Assembly: GCA_022749755.1 (NCBI GenBank) | Contig: CM040442.1 | Span: forward strand, 19,562,504 to 19,626,503 | DNA from: Azadirachta indica | Lineage: Eukaryota; Streptophyta; Magnoliopsida; Sapindales; Meliaceae | Length of the DNA: 64,000 bases | Reading direction: 5' to 3' | Notes under the pieces: generated by a model | Told to the model about the DNA's origin: nothing | The model's input: the letters and a program-made list of their open reading frames with translations, nothing else | Database searches by the model: none | Translations under genes and position numbers: made by a program | In this document: piece after piece, positions 33,914 through 46,790 of the stretch | Layout: each line of letters starts with the position of its first letter | How positions within the stretch are numbered: the stretch's first letter is position 1

Positions 33914-34210
33914 GATCTTGATAGTGACATTATCAATGAATTTAGAATTGCCCACATTGGCAGAAGAGATCATATGTACGAAGAGATACTTGTGTCTGAA
34001 ACTGTTCAATTGGTTGCAACAATTCGATCTATAAAGAATTTCTATGACTTACTTTTGGTGGGGAGACACCATGCAAATGATGCAGCTTTGTTTAAGCGAT
34101 TCACAGATTAGAATGAGTTTCCAAAATTAGGGTTTATTGGAGGCATGTTAGCTTCAACAGATTCTAGCTATATTAGTATAGTTCTAGTGATGCAACAACA
34201 AAAATGCTAG
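33914..34210 (+). pseudogene. Cation/H+ antiporter (CHX family) C-terminal fragment
   Basis: The translated fragment reads SDIINEFRIAHIGRR, YEEILVSETVQLVATIRSIK, FYDLLLVGRHH, then EFPKLGFIGGMLASTD and IVLVMQQQ. This is the order of the C-terminal cytosolic domain of plant CHX monovalent cation/proton antiporters (VGR, PELGxIGDxLAS, VLVxQQ). A TAG at 34109-34111 replaces the Trp of the usual TDW-E motif. The membrane domain is missing, so this is a truncated pseudogene. It lies 270 bp before the start of copy B. Confidence 0.7.
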
Positions 34211-34477
34211 CAGATGATTGTGAACAATCTTTGAACCTCAAGTGCCAACTCGTGAAGTTTGTAACTGTTGTTAAAACTATTCCAAGTATGGAAATTTATA
34301 AAGGGTGATTGTGGTTGTGTGTGTAAAGGCTATAGAATTTGCTTGATTTGAAGTAGGAATTTTCCTTTCTTTTTTTCTCTTTTAATTTAGTAGGATCTTT
34401 ACTAATAGTCATTTTGTTGACTTACAATATCATTTACATCTATATAAGCATTTTATAGAATTAAAAGTTCTAAAATA
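34211..34477. other. Spacer end, junction with copy B
   Basis: AT-rich, no gene. The base after 34477 is the first that matches the window start. This need not be the true duplication border, because sequence left of position 1 is not available. Confidence 0.7.
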
Positions 34478-37400
34478 CTCACAATAATTTCAGGTTGAGT
34501 TTGGTTAGAAAAATAGAGAGAGAAAAAATTCTGAAAAGATCCCTCATTTCTTTGTTAGGTTGAACTAAAAATGTAGGAATGAGGATTTCTTATTCCTTCG
34601 AAAGCATAATCATAATTTATCTCTTTAAGCGTGAAGACTTATGATTCCCATACCTTCACACGAGTGTTTTTTAATTTTCCACTTTATTCTTCTACACTAT
34701 ATCTCATTTTAATTAACTTTAAATAATTTGATAGAATTACTTATTTAAATTTAACTAATTATTTTTAATAAATTATTATATTATTTTAATTTATTTATAA
34801 CTAATTTATATAATATTTTTTTTAAAATTTTAAAAAAATTTTTTAAAAAAAAAAAATTTATAATTATTATTGTAATATCTATTTTAGTTTTGAATTTAAC
34901 ATCATTTTATTAAAAATTAATTTATAGTTATTACTGTAATATTTATTTTTATTTTTAAGTTTAACATCATCTGATTACTAACTGTATTTATTATTATTTT
35001 TGTCATGATATTTTTTTTTTTTTAATTGTAATTTTTATTATGCTAAATTCAATACTGATGTAATCATATATGCTTTCATTTTTTACAATTTTTTTAATGA
35101 AAAATGATTATCAAAATAAAAAAAAAAAATGAAAATAATAACCATAATTGTTCTATGTGGGCAAGTTCATCATTTACTTATTGTACAATAAATTTAGTTT
35201 GTAATATTTAAGGTAATCACCTAGTTGACCATAATTAATTTATTGTTTATTATAATCTTTGGGAATATTTTTATATTTTTGGTATTTATCTTTGTTATTT
35301 ATATATTTTTTAATTTTAATTTATGATAACAAATTATTAAATATGTTGATTCTTTTTAATATAAATAAATTTTTTAAAAAAATAAATTAATTAAATTATA
35401 TTTAAAAATAAAATTGGTAGATAATTAAAATTTTTATTAAGAAATATGACAAAATTTTTTTAAAATTTAAGGTATTTTTTTCTTGTTTCAACTAAATAAA
35501 AAAAGAATACAATTCCTTTGTTCATTTCTTTCCATCCTTTATATTTCTTCTGCTCATTTCATTTATATTCTTTAAATCAAACATAGCCTAAAAATGTTTG
35601 AGAAACTAACTAATAATTCTATATTATTAAGAGCTTATATGTTAAAATAACACTTTTAACCATTTTATTGATAAAACCAAAAAAAAGGGTAAGTTTGATG
35701 TGACTTATTTGTTTTGAAAAGATAAAAGGTTATGAGAATTTTCATTTTGTTGTGACAAGTATCAAAGGAATTAGATTTTAAAAATTAAGGAAATGCTTTT
35801 TAACATCTTTTGACTTATTTTCTCAACATGTTTTAGCTAAGTTATAACATGACAAGAACTAACTTATCTATCAAAATTCTTTAATTCATCTATAAATTAA
35901 GTAGCTAAATTTATTGTTGAAACTCACATTTGTACATGTATAAATTCTTTTAGATATATATGAGTGGAAGTGTGATTTATTTTTCACTTTACTAAATTCA
36001 ACATACTATTGGAGCAAGCTTGATCTTGAGCTCTTAAAGAAAAAGATACTCCACTTTTTTTTTTTTTTGGTCATTTTATTATTGTAATCAAGTAAAATTT
36101 ATAAAATTATATTTAAAAAATATGAATTAAATCACTAATAGATATGTACAAAATTATAATTTTATTATTTAGAAACATGAGCACTGAATAATTATATTAT
36201 TTTAGAAGTATCTGGATTGAAATGTGTAACTTATTTAAAAGAGAATTTTGTAATATTAGATGGATGCGATAATCAAATGTATTTTTGTGTTTTATTATGC
36301 AATTGCATATCATTGGTGCAATCAAGACTAACATTTTAGAAGTGTAAAATTTCTATTAACTTAATGAAAAAACTTCAAATTAAAGTCATATGTTATCATA
36401 ATTTTTTACCAAAAGAAGAATCGCTCTTCCATACGGCATGCAGAAATTTACAAATCGAAACAGTAAATCGATAAATATGTTACAATCTTTCCACCCCTTG
36501 TTGCTGGTTGCTCCTTTGTTTTCTTTCGAAATGAAACTATATTTCTCACTTCGGTAAGAGGTTTCTTTTTCACATTTATAATTCAAAGATTAGAAATTAA
36601 TACTTTGATTATATCATCTTCTTTTTATGTGGGCACTTTGATCAAGGAAAAAAATGTCGTCCCTATGTGAGGATTTGGGTCAATTCATTCAAGATTTCGA
36701 ATTGAGTGAATTTATATAGGCAAAAAGTTTTATATGATATAGAAAAATGAGAATGACACTGTGGTCTTCCTAAGATAAAGAAATATGAAAGTCACAAGTT
36801 CTTTTTTTTTTTTTGCTTTGTGGGAGGAATTAGGGTCAATTAATTATTATAATAAATGTGTAGGCGGTTACCTATATGTAAAATGAACTATTAGTTGCTT
36901 TGATTAAGTCTTATTAATTTTGTATATTAATTTAATTTCTGGGAGGAATTAAAGTCTCCTCATCTATGTATAGAATTTGAAGTCAACCATGATGTACACA
37001 AGAATTTTATATAATAATGAAATATAAAAGTCACTCAGTTCGCTGCTAAAAGGAGTCTTGCCCTAATTTCATAATATAATAATAATCATATTCTATTTTA
37101 AAAACTTACAAAGTTTGTAATTTCACATCACAAGATTATCTTATAATTATAATGCTTTAATTATCGCAATTACATATTTGGTAATTTATCTCTCGATTTA
37201 CTCTTAACTTATACTTCGTGGGTACGTATAACTCAGGTCAATTCGTCAAATATTAGGAAGAGATTCTGGTATTCAAGTCACATTACTGGCTGACCAAAGC
37301 AATTTAATAGAGATGCCTTTCCTGTTCTCACCCGTTTTTATTTTAATTTTATTTCTTTTCTCATTCTCTAATCAATTTAATAGAGCATGGATGGAAAATC

Positions 37401-38279
37401 TCCGTGTGAGGAATAAATTCTCCATCCCCACTTATCTTCTCTATTTTTTTTTATTTATCTATACTAAATAATAGTTAAAAATATTACGAACATATCATAC
37501 TATTATTTATATGCAACAATTATATTAAAAACATAAACTCAGTTGTTTGATAGGCTAAAACTATTATGAATTAAAAATTTTTTTAATTAAATGTTGTCTA
37601 CGTATATTTTTTTATTTTAAAAATAATATATATATATATGTATGTATGGATGGGAAATGGGACAACGGCAGGAGCAAGTTGGGAAATATTAAATGGTTCT
37701 CTATTCCAATAATATTATGAGAATTAATCTTTTCTAATTTTACATCAGATTATCCCAGATTTACATCATTTGAGATGGATCTCTGCAAGACTCGTGCCCA
37801 CAAGAAATTTTGCATTCCCTATTAACAAGTTTCTTTCTGTTGCTTTATGAGCAGAATTTGGTTAAATTGTTTAGGATAATAAATGTGTGTAGGTGGCTAC
37901 ATATATAAATTGAACTATTTTCTTTGATTAAATCTTATTAATTTTCTATATTAATTTCATTTGTGGTAAAGTCTCCATATCTATACGCGTGGAATTTGAG
38001 GTCAATTCCCCTTTTTCATTTTATTACTTACAAAATGGCGGTCTTAATTGGTTTCTTTAAGTCTTTGTTTTCTACCAATATTAGTTCTTCGGTCTCAGGA
38101 CCGTGTCCCGAACGGCAGATTCAACGCAGCAACCGAGTCATTCTATTCTATTCACTTCCAAATTCGAATATTCTTTTCTCATCAAAAGAAATCTATAAAT
38201 AGAGATATAAGATTATGGCTTCTACACAAGTAATTAACACAGTAAAGAGCTTGCTTTAGTTCGTCAATATTAGCTAACA
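34478..38279. other. Copy B: region upstream of the metalloproteinase
   Basis: Equivalent of 1-3734, with the diverged direct repeats near 36855-36995 and 37880-38010 and the TATA box near 38195. Differences include the 31-bp block at 36079-36109, several A/T-run changes, and a gt duplication (gtgtgtagg near 37885). Confidence 0.8.
36079..36109 (+). other. 31-bp block present only in copy B
   Basis: Lies between ggtcatttta and tatttaaaaa, which are directly joined in copy A (1575/1576). It has no repeat-element features. It could be an insertion here or a deletion in copy A with short A/T homology at the ends. Confidence 0.85.
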
Positions 38280-39232
38280 ATGGCTTCTAAAGCTCTTCCT
38301 GGCTTCTCATTTCTCTTTCTGATTATTTTCCTCCTTTCTCTTCTCTCCCATTTCTCAGTTTTAGCACACTCCAATGGCAAAAAAACAAATCAAACTCATT
38401 TGGGTTCATCGACCATTTAAAAGGATGTCATAAAGGTGATAAGGTTAAGGGTATCAATCAGCTCAAAAAATACTTGGAAATGTTTGGTTACTTGGACTAT
38501 AACAATTCCAAGAATCAAACACATGCCGATGACGATGATTTTGATGAGCTTTTAGAATCTGCCATCAAAACTTACCAGCTCAATTATCATCTAAAATCTA
38601 CCGGAGTTTTGGATACTAAAACTGTAGGAATGATGGAAAGGCCAAGATGTGGAGTTCCAGACATTGTCAATGGCACAACTCGAATGCGTTCCGGCAAGAA
38701 AAAGCAACAAAATCATGGAGTTAACCATTTTCATACAGTCGCTCACTATGAGTTTCTTCCAGGAAGCCCAAAATGGCCAGCATCCAAATACCAACTCAGT
38801 TATGGATTTCTTCCAGGAACTCGAGATGATGCCAAGGCTCCAGTTGCGCGAGCTTTTCAAACATGGGCTGCAAACACTCACTTCAAATTCTCCCAAACAC
38901 AAGACTACGGAAATGCTGATATCAAGGTTAGCTTCCATAGTGGTGATCATAGAGACGGGTCTCCTTTCGATGGCCGTGGGGGAGTTCTAGCTCATGCGTT
39001 TGCGCCAACAGATGGGAGATTCCATTACGACGCAGACGAGCCATGGGCTGTAGGCGCAACTCCAGGTGCTTATGATTTGGAGACAGTTGCATTGCATGAA
39101 ATTGGGCATCTTCTTGGACTCGGACATAGCTCAGTTGAGGGTGCAATTATGTATTCTGGAATTGCTTCTGGAGTGACAAAGGGTTTGCATGGAGATGATA
39201 TTCAAGGAATTAGGGCACTATATGGTATGTGA
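38280..39232 (+). pseudogene. Matrix metalloproteinase, copy B, frameshifted
   Basis: Nearly identical to 3735-4685. Two extra A residues and a substitution in the A-run after codon 34 (near 38379-38388) shift the frame; translation from the normal ATG stops at 38418-38420 after 46 codons. The rest of the gene, including the cysteine switch, the HEIGHLLGLGH zinc motif and the stop, is open from about 38474 but has no signal peptide. Either a true null copy or a homopolymer consensus error. The 5' TATA box and leader are intact. Confidence 0.9.
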
Positions 39233-39639
39233 GCTGGAAGAGTACTCTCAAGCCAAATAATTGGTGATTCCATCTATCTAAAAGTAATAAATGAATTGAT
39301 TGCATATGCAACCGATGAAGAGGAAATTAGGAGTTTGTTATTGGTTTTCTTGGCAGTTTTTGTGTAATTGAGTTTCCATTTTGTTGTATGAATGTATCGT
39401 GATTCACAAAATAATTACCTAGAAACATTTTTCTATCAAGCAATACTACTATGAGAAGGTACAAAGTTACTCTAATTACGTTTGATATTCATGAGAGAAT
39501 TGTTACATGTATATATTACTTGTGTTGATAAGCTAGGTCAACCATTCCTCAAACATTACGTCACGTTGAAATGGTGGTTCATTTTTAACACGAAATTTGA
39601 AATTTGAAGCATCTAAAAGACGGCATTAAGTCAGTGAAA

Positions 39640-40145
39640 TTCGATGGCCTCCATGTTATCTCAAATTAATCGGATTTTATTGACATTTTTGGTTCTTAAA
39701 TGGCATATAAATAGAGGGCTTCTCTCATTTGTAATGGCATCAATTGAGAGAGAATTAAGAAAGAGCTCAAATATGAAGAGAAAGAAACGAGCTGCACGGT
39801 GGGTTTTGAGGTTGATGACTAGGTGATTTTCATTCAGGTTTCTAACCTTTTATGATTTATAGTTTTACTTAAATTATCTATAAATTTTATATTTGAGAAC
39901 ATTTAAGTTTATGGGTATTTGCATATTACATCTAAATTCTGTAATTTCTCTTAAGTTGATTGTAGTAAAGTATTTCGAGTGGCCAAGGACGTAGGTAATA
40001 TTTATTGAACCTCATTAAATTTTGGTGTTCTTTACTTTATGTTGTTACAAGTTTGTCAATTTTGCCATGATTGAAATTTACAATTATTATATTTGTAAGC
40101 TTTGTATTTTGGGGGGACTTATTGGGCCATCAAATTTTCCAACAA
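39640..40145 (+). mobile_element. Copy B: probable 5' LTR of Copia relic 1
   Basis: Counterpart of 5090-5600 with the TATA box at 39706-39713. Copy B lacks an at dinucleotide (aaatatgaag for aaatatatgaag near 39770). Confidence 0.5.
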
Positions 40146-40146
40146 G

Positions 40147-43100
40147 TAGTATCAAAGCCGAAGGTTCACTTAGAGTGGATACGTGCATAAAAAAAAATTC
40201 TATCAAAAGGGCTATAGCTACCTAAGGAGTCTGAGTTTTAAATAGGACTGTTGTGACCTCTCTAATCTTTCGTAGGAATTTTTTTCAAGTGTACCGTATA
40301 CGTCAAGGTTTATTGTAAGTTTTGAAATATAATAATTGATTATAGAGTTATGGCTAGTTCAAAGTTTGAGTTGGTACTTTGATGGTAAAACTACCTTTAA
40401 TATTTGGCAAAGTACTGTAAAGGATATATTAGTGCAATAGGGTTTTCTTAAAGTCTTGCTTGACAAAAGGCTCAAGGATATGAAAGATGGTAATTGGGAG
40501 GAATTAAAAGCAAAAATTATAAGCATAATTTGATTGAGCCTTGCTCTAGAAATATATAGTGTTGAATGAAACTTCTCTGACAAATTTAGGGGAGAAATTG
40601 GAAAAGCTCCATATGTCAAAATCCTTGACAAATAGACTTTACCTGAAGAAGGAGTTGTACACGTTGAAGATGCAAAAGGGTATAGATGCATCAAGCTATA
40701 TCAATAAGTTGAACAAATATATTTCTCAGCTTCAGAGTGTGGAGGCCAAGATTGATGACGAAGATCAAGCAATTGTTCTATTGGCTTTTTTACCAAAATT
40801 GTACGAGAATTTGGTGACCACGTTGCTAATTAGAAAGCAAAATTTGACGGTGGATGAGGTATCAACTGCTCTTTTTAGAGAGACCAATATGATCAAGCAA
40901 CCAAGTAGTTCTTCTCAAGTTGAAGGTCTTGTTGCAAGAGAAAATAACAAGGCAAAATCGAGACATGATAGAAATAAATCTCGTAGAAGAAATTTTGGCC
41001 ATAATGACCATTCCAAGTTGCACCTAAGGAAAGATGTGAAGCATCATTACTGTCAAGAAAAGGCATAATAGAAGATTCTACAACGAATTAAAGAAGCATT
41101 TTCATACAAAGAAGAACCAAAAACCAACCAAAGAAAATGTCGTCAACAACAAATCCAATAATGATGAAGAAGGAGATGTTGTTGGCATCTACAAGTGGAA
41201 GATCTCTTTCAGAATCCTAGATACTTAACTTTGGATACACATACTATATGTGTCTTTATAAAGAGTAGTTTAATACCTACTAGTCTTGTGATGCTGGTTT
41301 TATCTTGAGGGGAAATGATGCTTCTTGCAAGGTTATTGGAAACGGCACAGTGAAAATAAGGATGCATGATGGAACTGTTAGAACATCGAGTAATGTTCGA
41401 CATATTCCTAAGTTGAAGAAAAATATGATTTCCTTAGGAACATTGGATTCTTTGAGTTATAGTTTCTCTGCCAAAGATGGATTATTGAAACTCTACAAAT
41501 GAGCTTTTGTAATAATGAAAGGAGCAACAGTTGGGAACCTGTACAAGCTACTAGGAGATAATGTTTCAAGTAAAGTTGCTATCGCTACGCATACAGAACC
41601 AAGCAACGATAATACCAAATTATGGCACACGCAGTTATGTCATCTTAGTGAATGTAGGTTGTATGAATAGCGCAAGAGAAACCTTTTAAGCTATATGAAG
41701 GGATGCAAATTAAAATTCTGTAAATTTTGTGCTATGAAAAAGTAGAACAAGGTCAGCTTCAGCACTTCATCTCACATCAGTAAAGATATTCTTAATTATG
41801 TTCATATTGATGTATGGGGATCATCACTAGTTGCACAATATGGAGGTTCTAATTATTTCATCAGTTTCATCGAAGATTATTCTAGAAAGGCTTGTGTGTA
41901 CTTCATTTTTATCGAAGATTAAGGTGTTCAACATTTTCAAGCAATGGAAAGCTGAGGTGGAATACCAGACTAGGAAAAAGTTAAAGTACATCAAAAGTGA
42001 CATTGGGACCGAGTATAAGGAAAGTTTCTTTCTAGAATTTTGTAAGAATAAAGAGATTACTCGGGATTTCACAGTAAAGAAGACTTCACTACAGATTCAA
42101 GCAGCTGAAAGAATTAATAGAATATTAATATAAAAAGCTCGATATATGATGTCTAACGCAGGATTGCCAAAAACATTTTGGGCAGAAGCAATTAACACTA
42201 CTATTTACTTAATTAATTGGTCTCTATGCCCGGCTATAAATAGCTTAATTAAGGTTTGGACAAATAGGTCAGTCAACTACACTATCTAACACATATTTGG
42301 ATGTCTAGCATACATACATGTACTGTATGATGAACGTACAAAGTTCGATGCAAAGTTAAAGAAGTGCATCTTCCTCGATTACCTAAAATGTGTAAAGAGG
42401 TATATATATGCTTTGGGACCTAGAATCAAAGAAAAAGTCATATGTAGAAATGTTATCTTCGCTAAAGCTAGCATGTTGAAGAAAAAAGATTTAAAACATA
42501 CTTCCACTAAAAAACAAGATGAAAGATCAATAATTAAGGTGGAGTTAAGACAACAATAAACTCCATTATAAAAAAATCAAGACCCAATTGACGATCAAGA
42601 AGAGCACCAAGAAAAGCCATATTTACTTGTTAGAGATAGAGAAAGGCGTACTACCGAAGCACCTATAAGGTATGGATTTGAGGACATAGTGTCATTTGTA
42701 TTATTCTCTGAGAGTGATAACCGTTCTGATTTTTAAAAGGAATTCAAATAAAGGATGATGATACATGGTCAACAGTTATAAGAGAAGAAATGGAATCACT
42801 TAAACGCAGTTATACTTAGGAATTGCTATAATTACCTAAGGGAAAGAAGGCTATTGGATGCAAATTGGTTTTTACAAAGAAATAAGTAATCACAGAAAAA
42901 TGAAGGAGAAAAATATAAGGCTCGACGAGCAACCAAAAGATACTTACAGAAGGAAGTATAGACTATAATGAAATTTTTTCTCTGATGGTGAAACATACAT
43001 CTATATGAGTTATCTTATCAATTGTAGCAATGTACAATTTAGAGTTGAAGCAACTAGATGAAAAACTGATTTCTTATATAAAGAGCTAGAGGAGCAGATT

Positions 43101-43850
43101 TATATACAGTAATCTAACAGTTTTAAAGAAGTAGGCAAGGAAAGGGTCGTGTGTAGATTGAAGAAGTCCTTATATGGGTTAAAACAATCACCCAAACAAT
43201 GGTATAAGTGGTTTAATACTTTTGTGGTACGACATGGGTATGATTATTGTGTCTATTTTAGAAAGTTAGATAGTGGTATTTTATTTACCTGACGTTTTAT
43301 ATTGATGATATACTAATTGCTAAGCTCAAGAATATATTAAGTACTGAATTAGAAATAAAAGATCTTGGAGTTGCAAAAAAGATCCTTCACATGGAAATTA
43401 ACAGAGATAGGAAAGTTGGAAAGCTATGGCTCACTCAAAAGAATTATATGAAGAAAATTTTGGAAAAGTTTGGCATGCTTAATGCTACATTTTCGACTAT
43501 CTTCAGATCTTTACCAAAGACAAAAGATGACGCAGGGTACATGGCTCAAGTACCTTATGCAAATGTCGTAGGATGCCTGATATACACAATGGTATGCACT
43601 AAACTAGAAATTTCACAAGTAATTAGTATGGTTAGCAAATACATGGCAAATACAGGAAAGGAGCATTGGAATGCAGTAAAGTGCATTTTTAGATTTCTTG
43701 CTGGAACAATAAATTATGGATTGTTGTATGATCAAGATTAAGCTTTTAGTAAGTGATATGCTCCCATGCAATCCGCACATATAGGATTCGTACAAGTAGT
43801 AAGTGGAAAGGAAGAGATTGTTGTATCCTCAACGACTAAGTTTTTGAAAT
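40147..43850 (+). mobile_element. Copy B: Copia relic 1 (primer-binding site to RNase H)
   Basis: Primer-binding-site-like tagtatcaaagc is at 40147-40158, the gag ATG at 40350, the gag open stretch at 40559-41068, the integrase core about 41790-42130 and the reverse transcriptase up to 43741. Compared with copy A, two T are missing after VL in gag, an extra ag/t run occurs near 40875, and one G is missing near 43275 before YIDD. The reverse transcriptase is therefore split, with the open part from 43391. All domains were already broken in copy A. Confidence 0.88.
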
Positions 43851-45325
43851 TTTAAATTAAGTACTGCGACTATGGTAAATTAAATTTATCTAGGCACTCA
43901 AAATTTTAATCCCAAGTAGTCAAATACCTTATGTTATTATGATTGAACAAAAGTTAGTTCTTATCTCATCAAGCTCCTGAAATATTTACAATTCCATCTT
44001 TAAACAAACATCAAATATACAATGTGAAATTGTATGAAATTAAACCCACATAAAGTTAGTCTACAACTTGAAATTATGCTTGCAAAATATATAAAATGCA
44101 TGTTTTACTAGCTGTCCAATGGTTAGTTATTTGATAGATAAATGGAAAATATTCAATCTAAAATGACTAATAAATGAATTACGGTCTTTTAGACACTATT
44201 AATAGTGCCAGATTTACCTCTCTCTTCAACAAGCACGATATATATATATATATATATAAAGATTTTGTTTACATGAATGCAAAGAAAAATGGGTTAGAGT
44301 ATATAGAGAGAGGCATATTTCAATTGTCTTCGCTCTTTATACTCTCCCTCACCAAGCATTTAAATCAGCAACTAGTAAGTCCAATAAAGAACCAAAGCTT
44401 CATTACCAAAATCCAAGAACAAGAAAAGTACTTTTCCTTAGTGTTAATAAACAATTAATTCCGAAAACAAAATATATGCAGTAAAATCAAGTATTGGAAG
44501 AAGCAAGTAAATGAAATCAGTAACTATAATTGAACAACATAGTAACTCAGTAAGAACATCCAATCTTTAGAGATGGCATTTTTGACGCCACCTATCAATC
44601 TGATAAGAACACAAAATGAAGTTGGTGAGTTCAAATTAACTTAAAATAATACAAATAAGTCATAATCAAGACATAATTAATAACCAAGTTAAGTTTGGGT
44701 TTAAAATTTATGAAACTATTAACTATTTGAATAATAGTTTCATACTAACTTATTTATAATTATATTTTTCATATTTAAAAGTATATAATTATTTTTTAAT
44801 ATTTTTAAAAGTATTTAATAATATTTAGAATAAATATTTTATAATATATGTTTAAATATATAAAAAAATATATAAAAAAAACGGATTGAATTGAATTATT
44901 GCTTCTTCAAGACACAATTTTTAAATAGATTTGGTTTTGATTAGTTTAAAATATGTTTTTTTTTCTTTTATTTGACACGATAACAAATATGATATGTTAA
45001 CTTTCAACGAGCCACCAAAATAATCTGATGCAAACAAAGTTGCACAATCACACAAACAAGAGGAGAAACTCACATATAAGGTTGGACACACTCAATTGCA
45101 GCATCTATATGATTCGTTAAGTATGCCGAGTGGACCGATTACAAGAGCTAGAACCAAGACATTGTAAAGTTCCTTACATGGACTAATTAAAAAGATATGT
45201 GATTCAAATACAATTCAAGATACACGTCTTGAAGAATTAGGCTTAGTGATCGGAGTCTAAAAAAAACTAATATGGAAATGTTCAAAAATTATAGTCCATT
45301 TGTGTAATTTTTAAGAATCTTAAAA
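43851..45325. other. Copy B: AT-rich interval between Copia relics
   Basis: Counterpart of 9301-10767. The (TA)n tract near 44239-44257 is longer. Small tandem duplications (gaatt, ttc) occur near 44885-44910. No gene seen. Confidence 0.7.
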
Positions 45326-45797
45326 TGATGTAATCAATTATACGTACGACGTCATTGCTTATGTCATATACATATGACGTTATTGCTTACGTTTTCATGT
45401 TTGAAATTTATAATTTTAAAAGTCATAAAGTTTGTATTGTTAGGTAGGATTTTAACCTAACCTTTGACATTTTTCCTTTATATTTGCCTATAAAAAGGCT
45501 TTCATTTTTGAAATGAAACAAACAATTTGAGTGTTAAGTTATTTCTTACAAATTCTTGTTCTTGAACTCTTCAAGTTTAATTTCTTGTGCCGTTCAAAAT
45601 AACCAAACTTATCATTTAAATTTTTAAGTGTTTTCTTAAGGATTTTTGGTGTCACGTTTGAGTAATCATAGTCATGATTCTTATCTAAATAGGTATCGGG
45701 TTAAGGCTCAATAAACTTGCATCTTGAGAAAATCTTGAGGTTTTTTACTACATTTGGTGTTGAGTTTCATCATATTATTGGCGAGGTTTGTATCATT
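45326..45797 (+). mobile_element. Copy B: LTR of Copia relic 2
   Basis: Counterpart of 10768-11235. The two gacgt[ct]attgctta motifs are at 45348 and about 45376, and the TATA box is near 45490. It is followed directly by an intact primer-binding site. Confidence 0.5.
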
Positions 45798-45809
45798 TGG
45801 TATCAGAGC
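45798..45809 (+). other. Copy B: canonical Copia primer-binding site
   Basis: tggtatcagagc is the exact plant Copia primer-binding site complementary to initiator methionine tRNA. Copy A has a G-to-A change here. Confidence 0.88.
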
Positions 45810-45825
45810 TTTGGTTCCAAGACTT

Positions 45826-46446
45826 AATTATTACTGGGGATAATCCCTCTTTGGTGAATAGGTTTGTCACTCTTTTAGCTGATCGTTTCTTTATTAAAGA
45901 TTTGGTTTGCTCTCTTATTTTCTTGGTGTTGAGGTGGTTCCCAACAAGGATGGTATTTTACTTTCTCAGTGCCGATATCTCATAGATCTTCTTGCTCGAA
46001 CTCATATGATTGCTGCTAAACCAGTGCCAACTTCTCTTCCAACAAATTCATCTCTTATGTTGCATTTTGAGGCTGCTCTTTCTGATCCTACTGAGTTTCG
46101 AGCAGTATTAGGTGGTCTTTAATATCTCCTTCTTACTCGTCTTGACATAGCCTTTGCTATTAATAAATTATCTCAGTTTATGCATTGATCAACTACTGAG
46201 CACTGGACACTTGTTAAACGGTTGCTTTGTTATCTTTGTGTTACTATCAATGATGGTCTTCAGCTCTTTTGAGATTTTCCTTTAGCCTTACATGCCTTCT
46301 CCGATGCTGATTGAGCTGGTAATAAGGATGATTTACCCTCCACAGGTGCTTATATTGTCTATCTTGGCAGGAATCCAATCTCTTGGAGTTCAAAGAAGCA
46401 ACGGGCTGTCCCAATCTGTCATGCCACAGGAACGAAGTGGTCTTGA
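45826..46446 (+). pseudogene. Copia relic 2: reverse transcriptase C-terminus and RNase H
   Basis: Reads LIITGDNPSLVNRF, YFLGVEVVPNKDGILLSQ, DPTEFRAVLGGL, then RLDIAFAINKLSQFMH, HAFSDAD and TGAYIVYLGRNPISWSSKKQ. These are the consecutive blocks at the end of Copia pol. A frameshift near 45900 and stops at the Gln/Trp positions make it inactive. Everything between the primer-binding site and the active-site box is deleted. Most of this fragment (from 45928) is missing from copy A. Confidence 0.9.
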
Positions 46447-46673
46447 CACTAGAGAATACAAATAGGGTGATGATAGCGGTCACTCATACACATGATCCTT
46501 AGTTTGACCCTTCAAAAGCATCATTCCCATGCGAAGATACTTCACCAAAATAAGAAGATGGTAAGAATTTCATAGAGACATTATTGGAAGTGCAAAATTG
46601 TGAAATAGATATCAAGTTCTTTTTCATGCTGGATACACAAAGAACGTTATGTAAAGAAAATGAGCTTTAGGAG
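45928..46673 (+). other. 746-bp block absent from copy A
   Basis: Contains most of the reverse transcriptase/RNase H and inverted pre-integrase fragments. Copy A has only 9 bp (11372-11380) in its place. Because both fragments read through smoothly here, copy B holds the older state and copy A the deletion. Confidence 0.9.
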
Positions 46674-46790
46674 TTTTAAGCAAAGTGGAACCCGTATAGG
46701 TGATAGGAAGACCCGTGCCATCTCCAATCATGATTTCTCTTTTACTCTGCAAGTTCCAACCCAACATAAAGCCATTAGGCATTTGTTTGT
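46447..46790 (-). pseudogene. Inverted Copia protease/pre-integrase fragment
   Basis: On the minus strand it reads IMIGDGTGLPITYTGS, then SSMKKNLISISQFCTSNNVS and MKFLPSSYF, then LLKGQTKDHVYE. This is the block between protease and pre-integrase of plant Copia, in opposite orientation to the adjacent RNase H fragment. The two pieces come from parts of pol that are normally far apart, so a rearrangement or nested insertion joined them. Confidence 0.85.
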
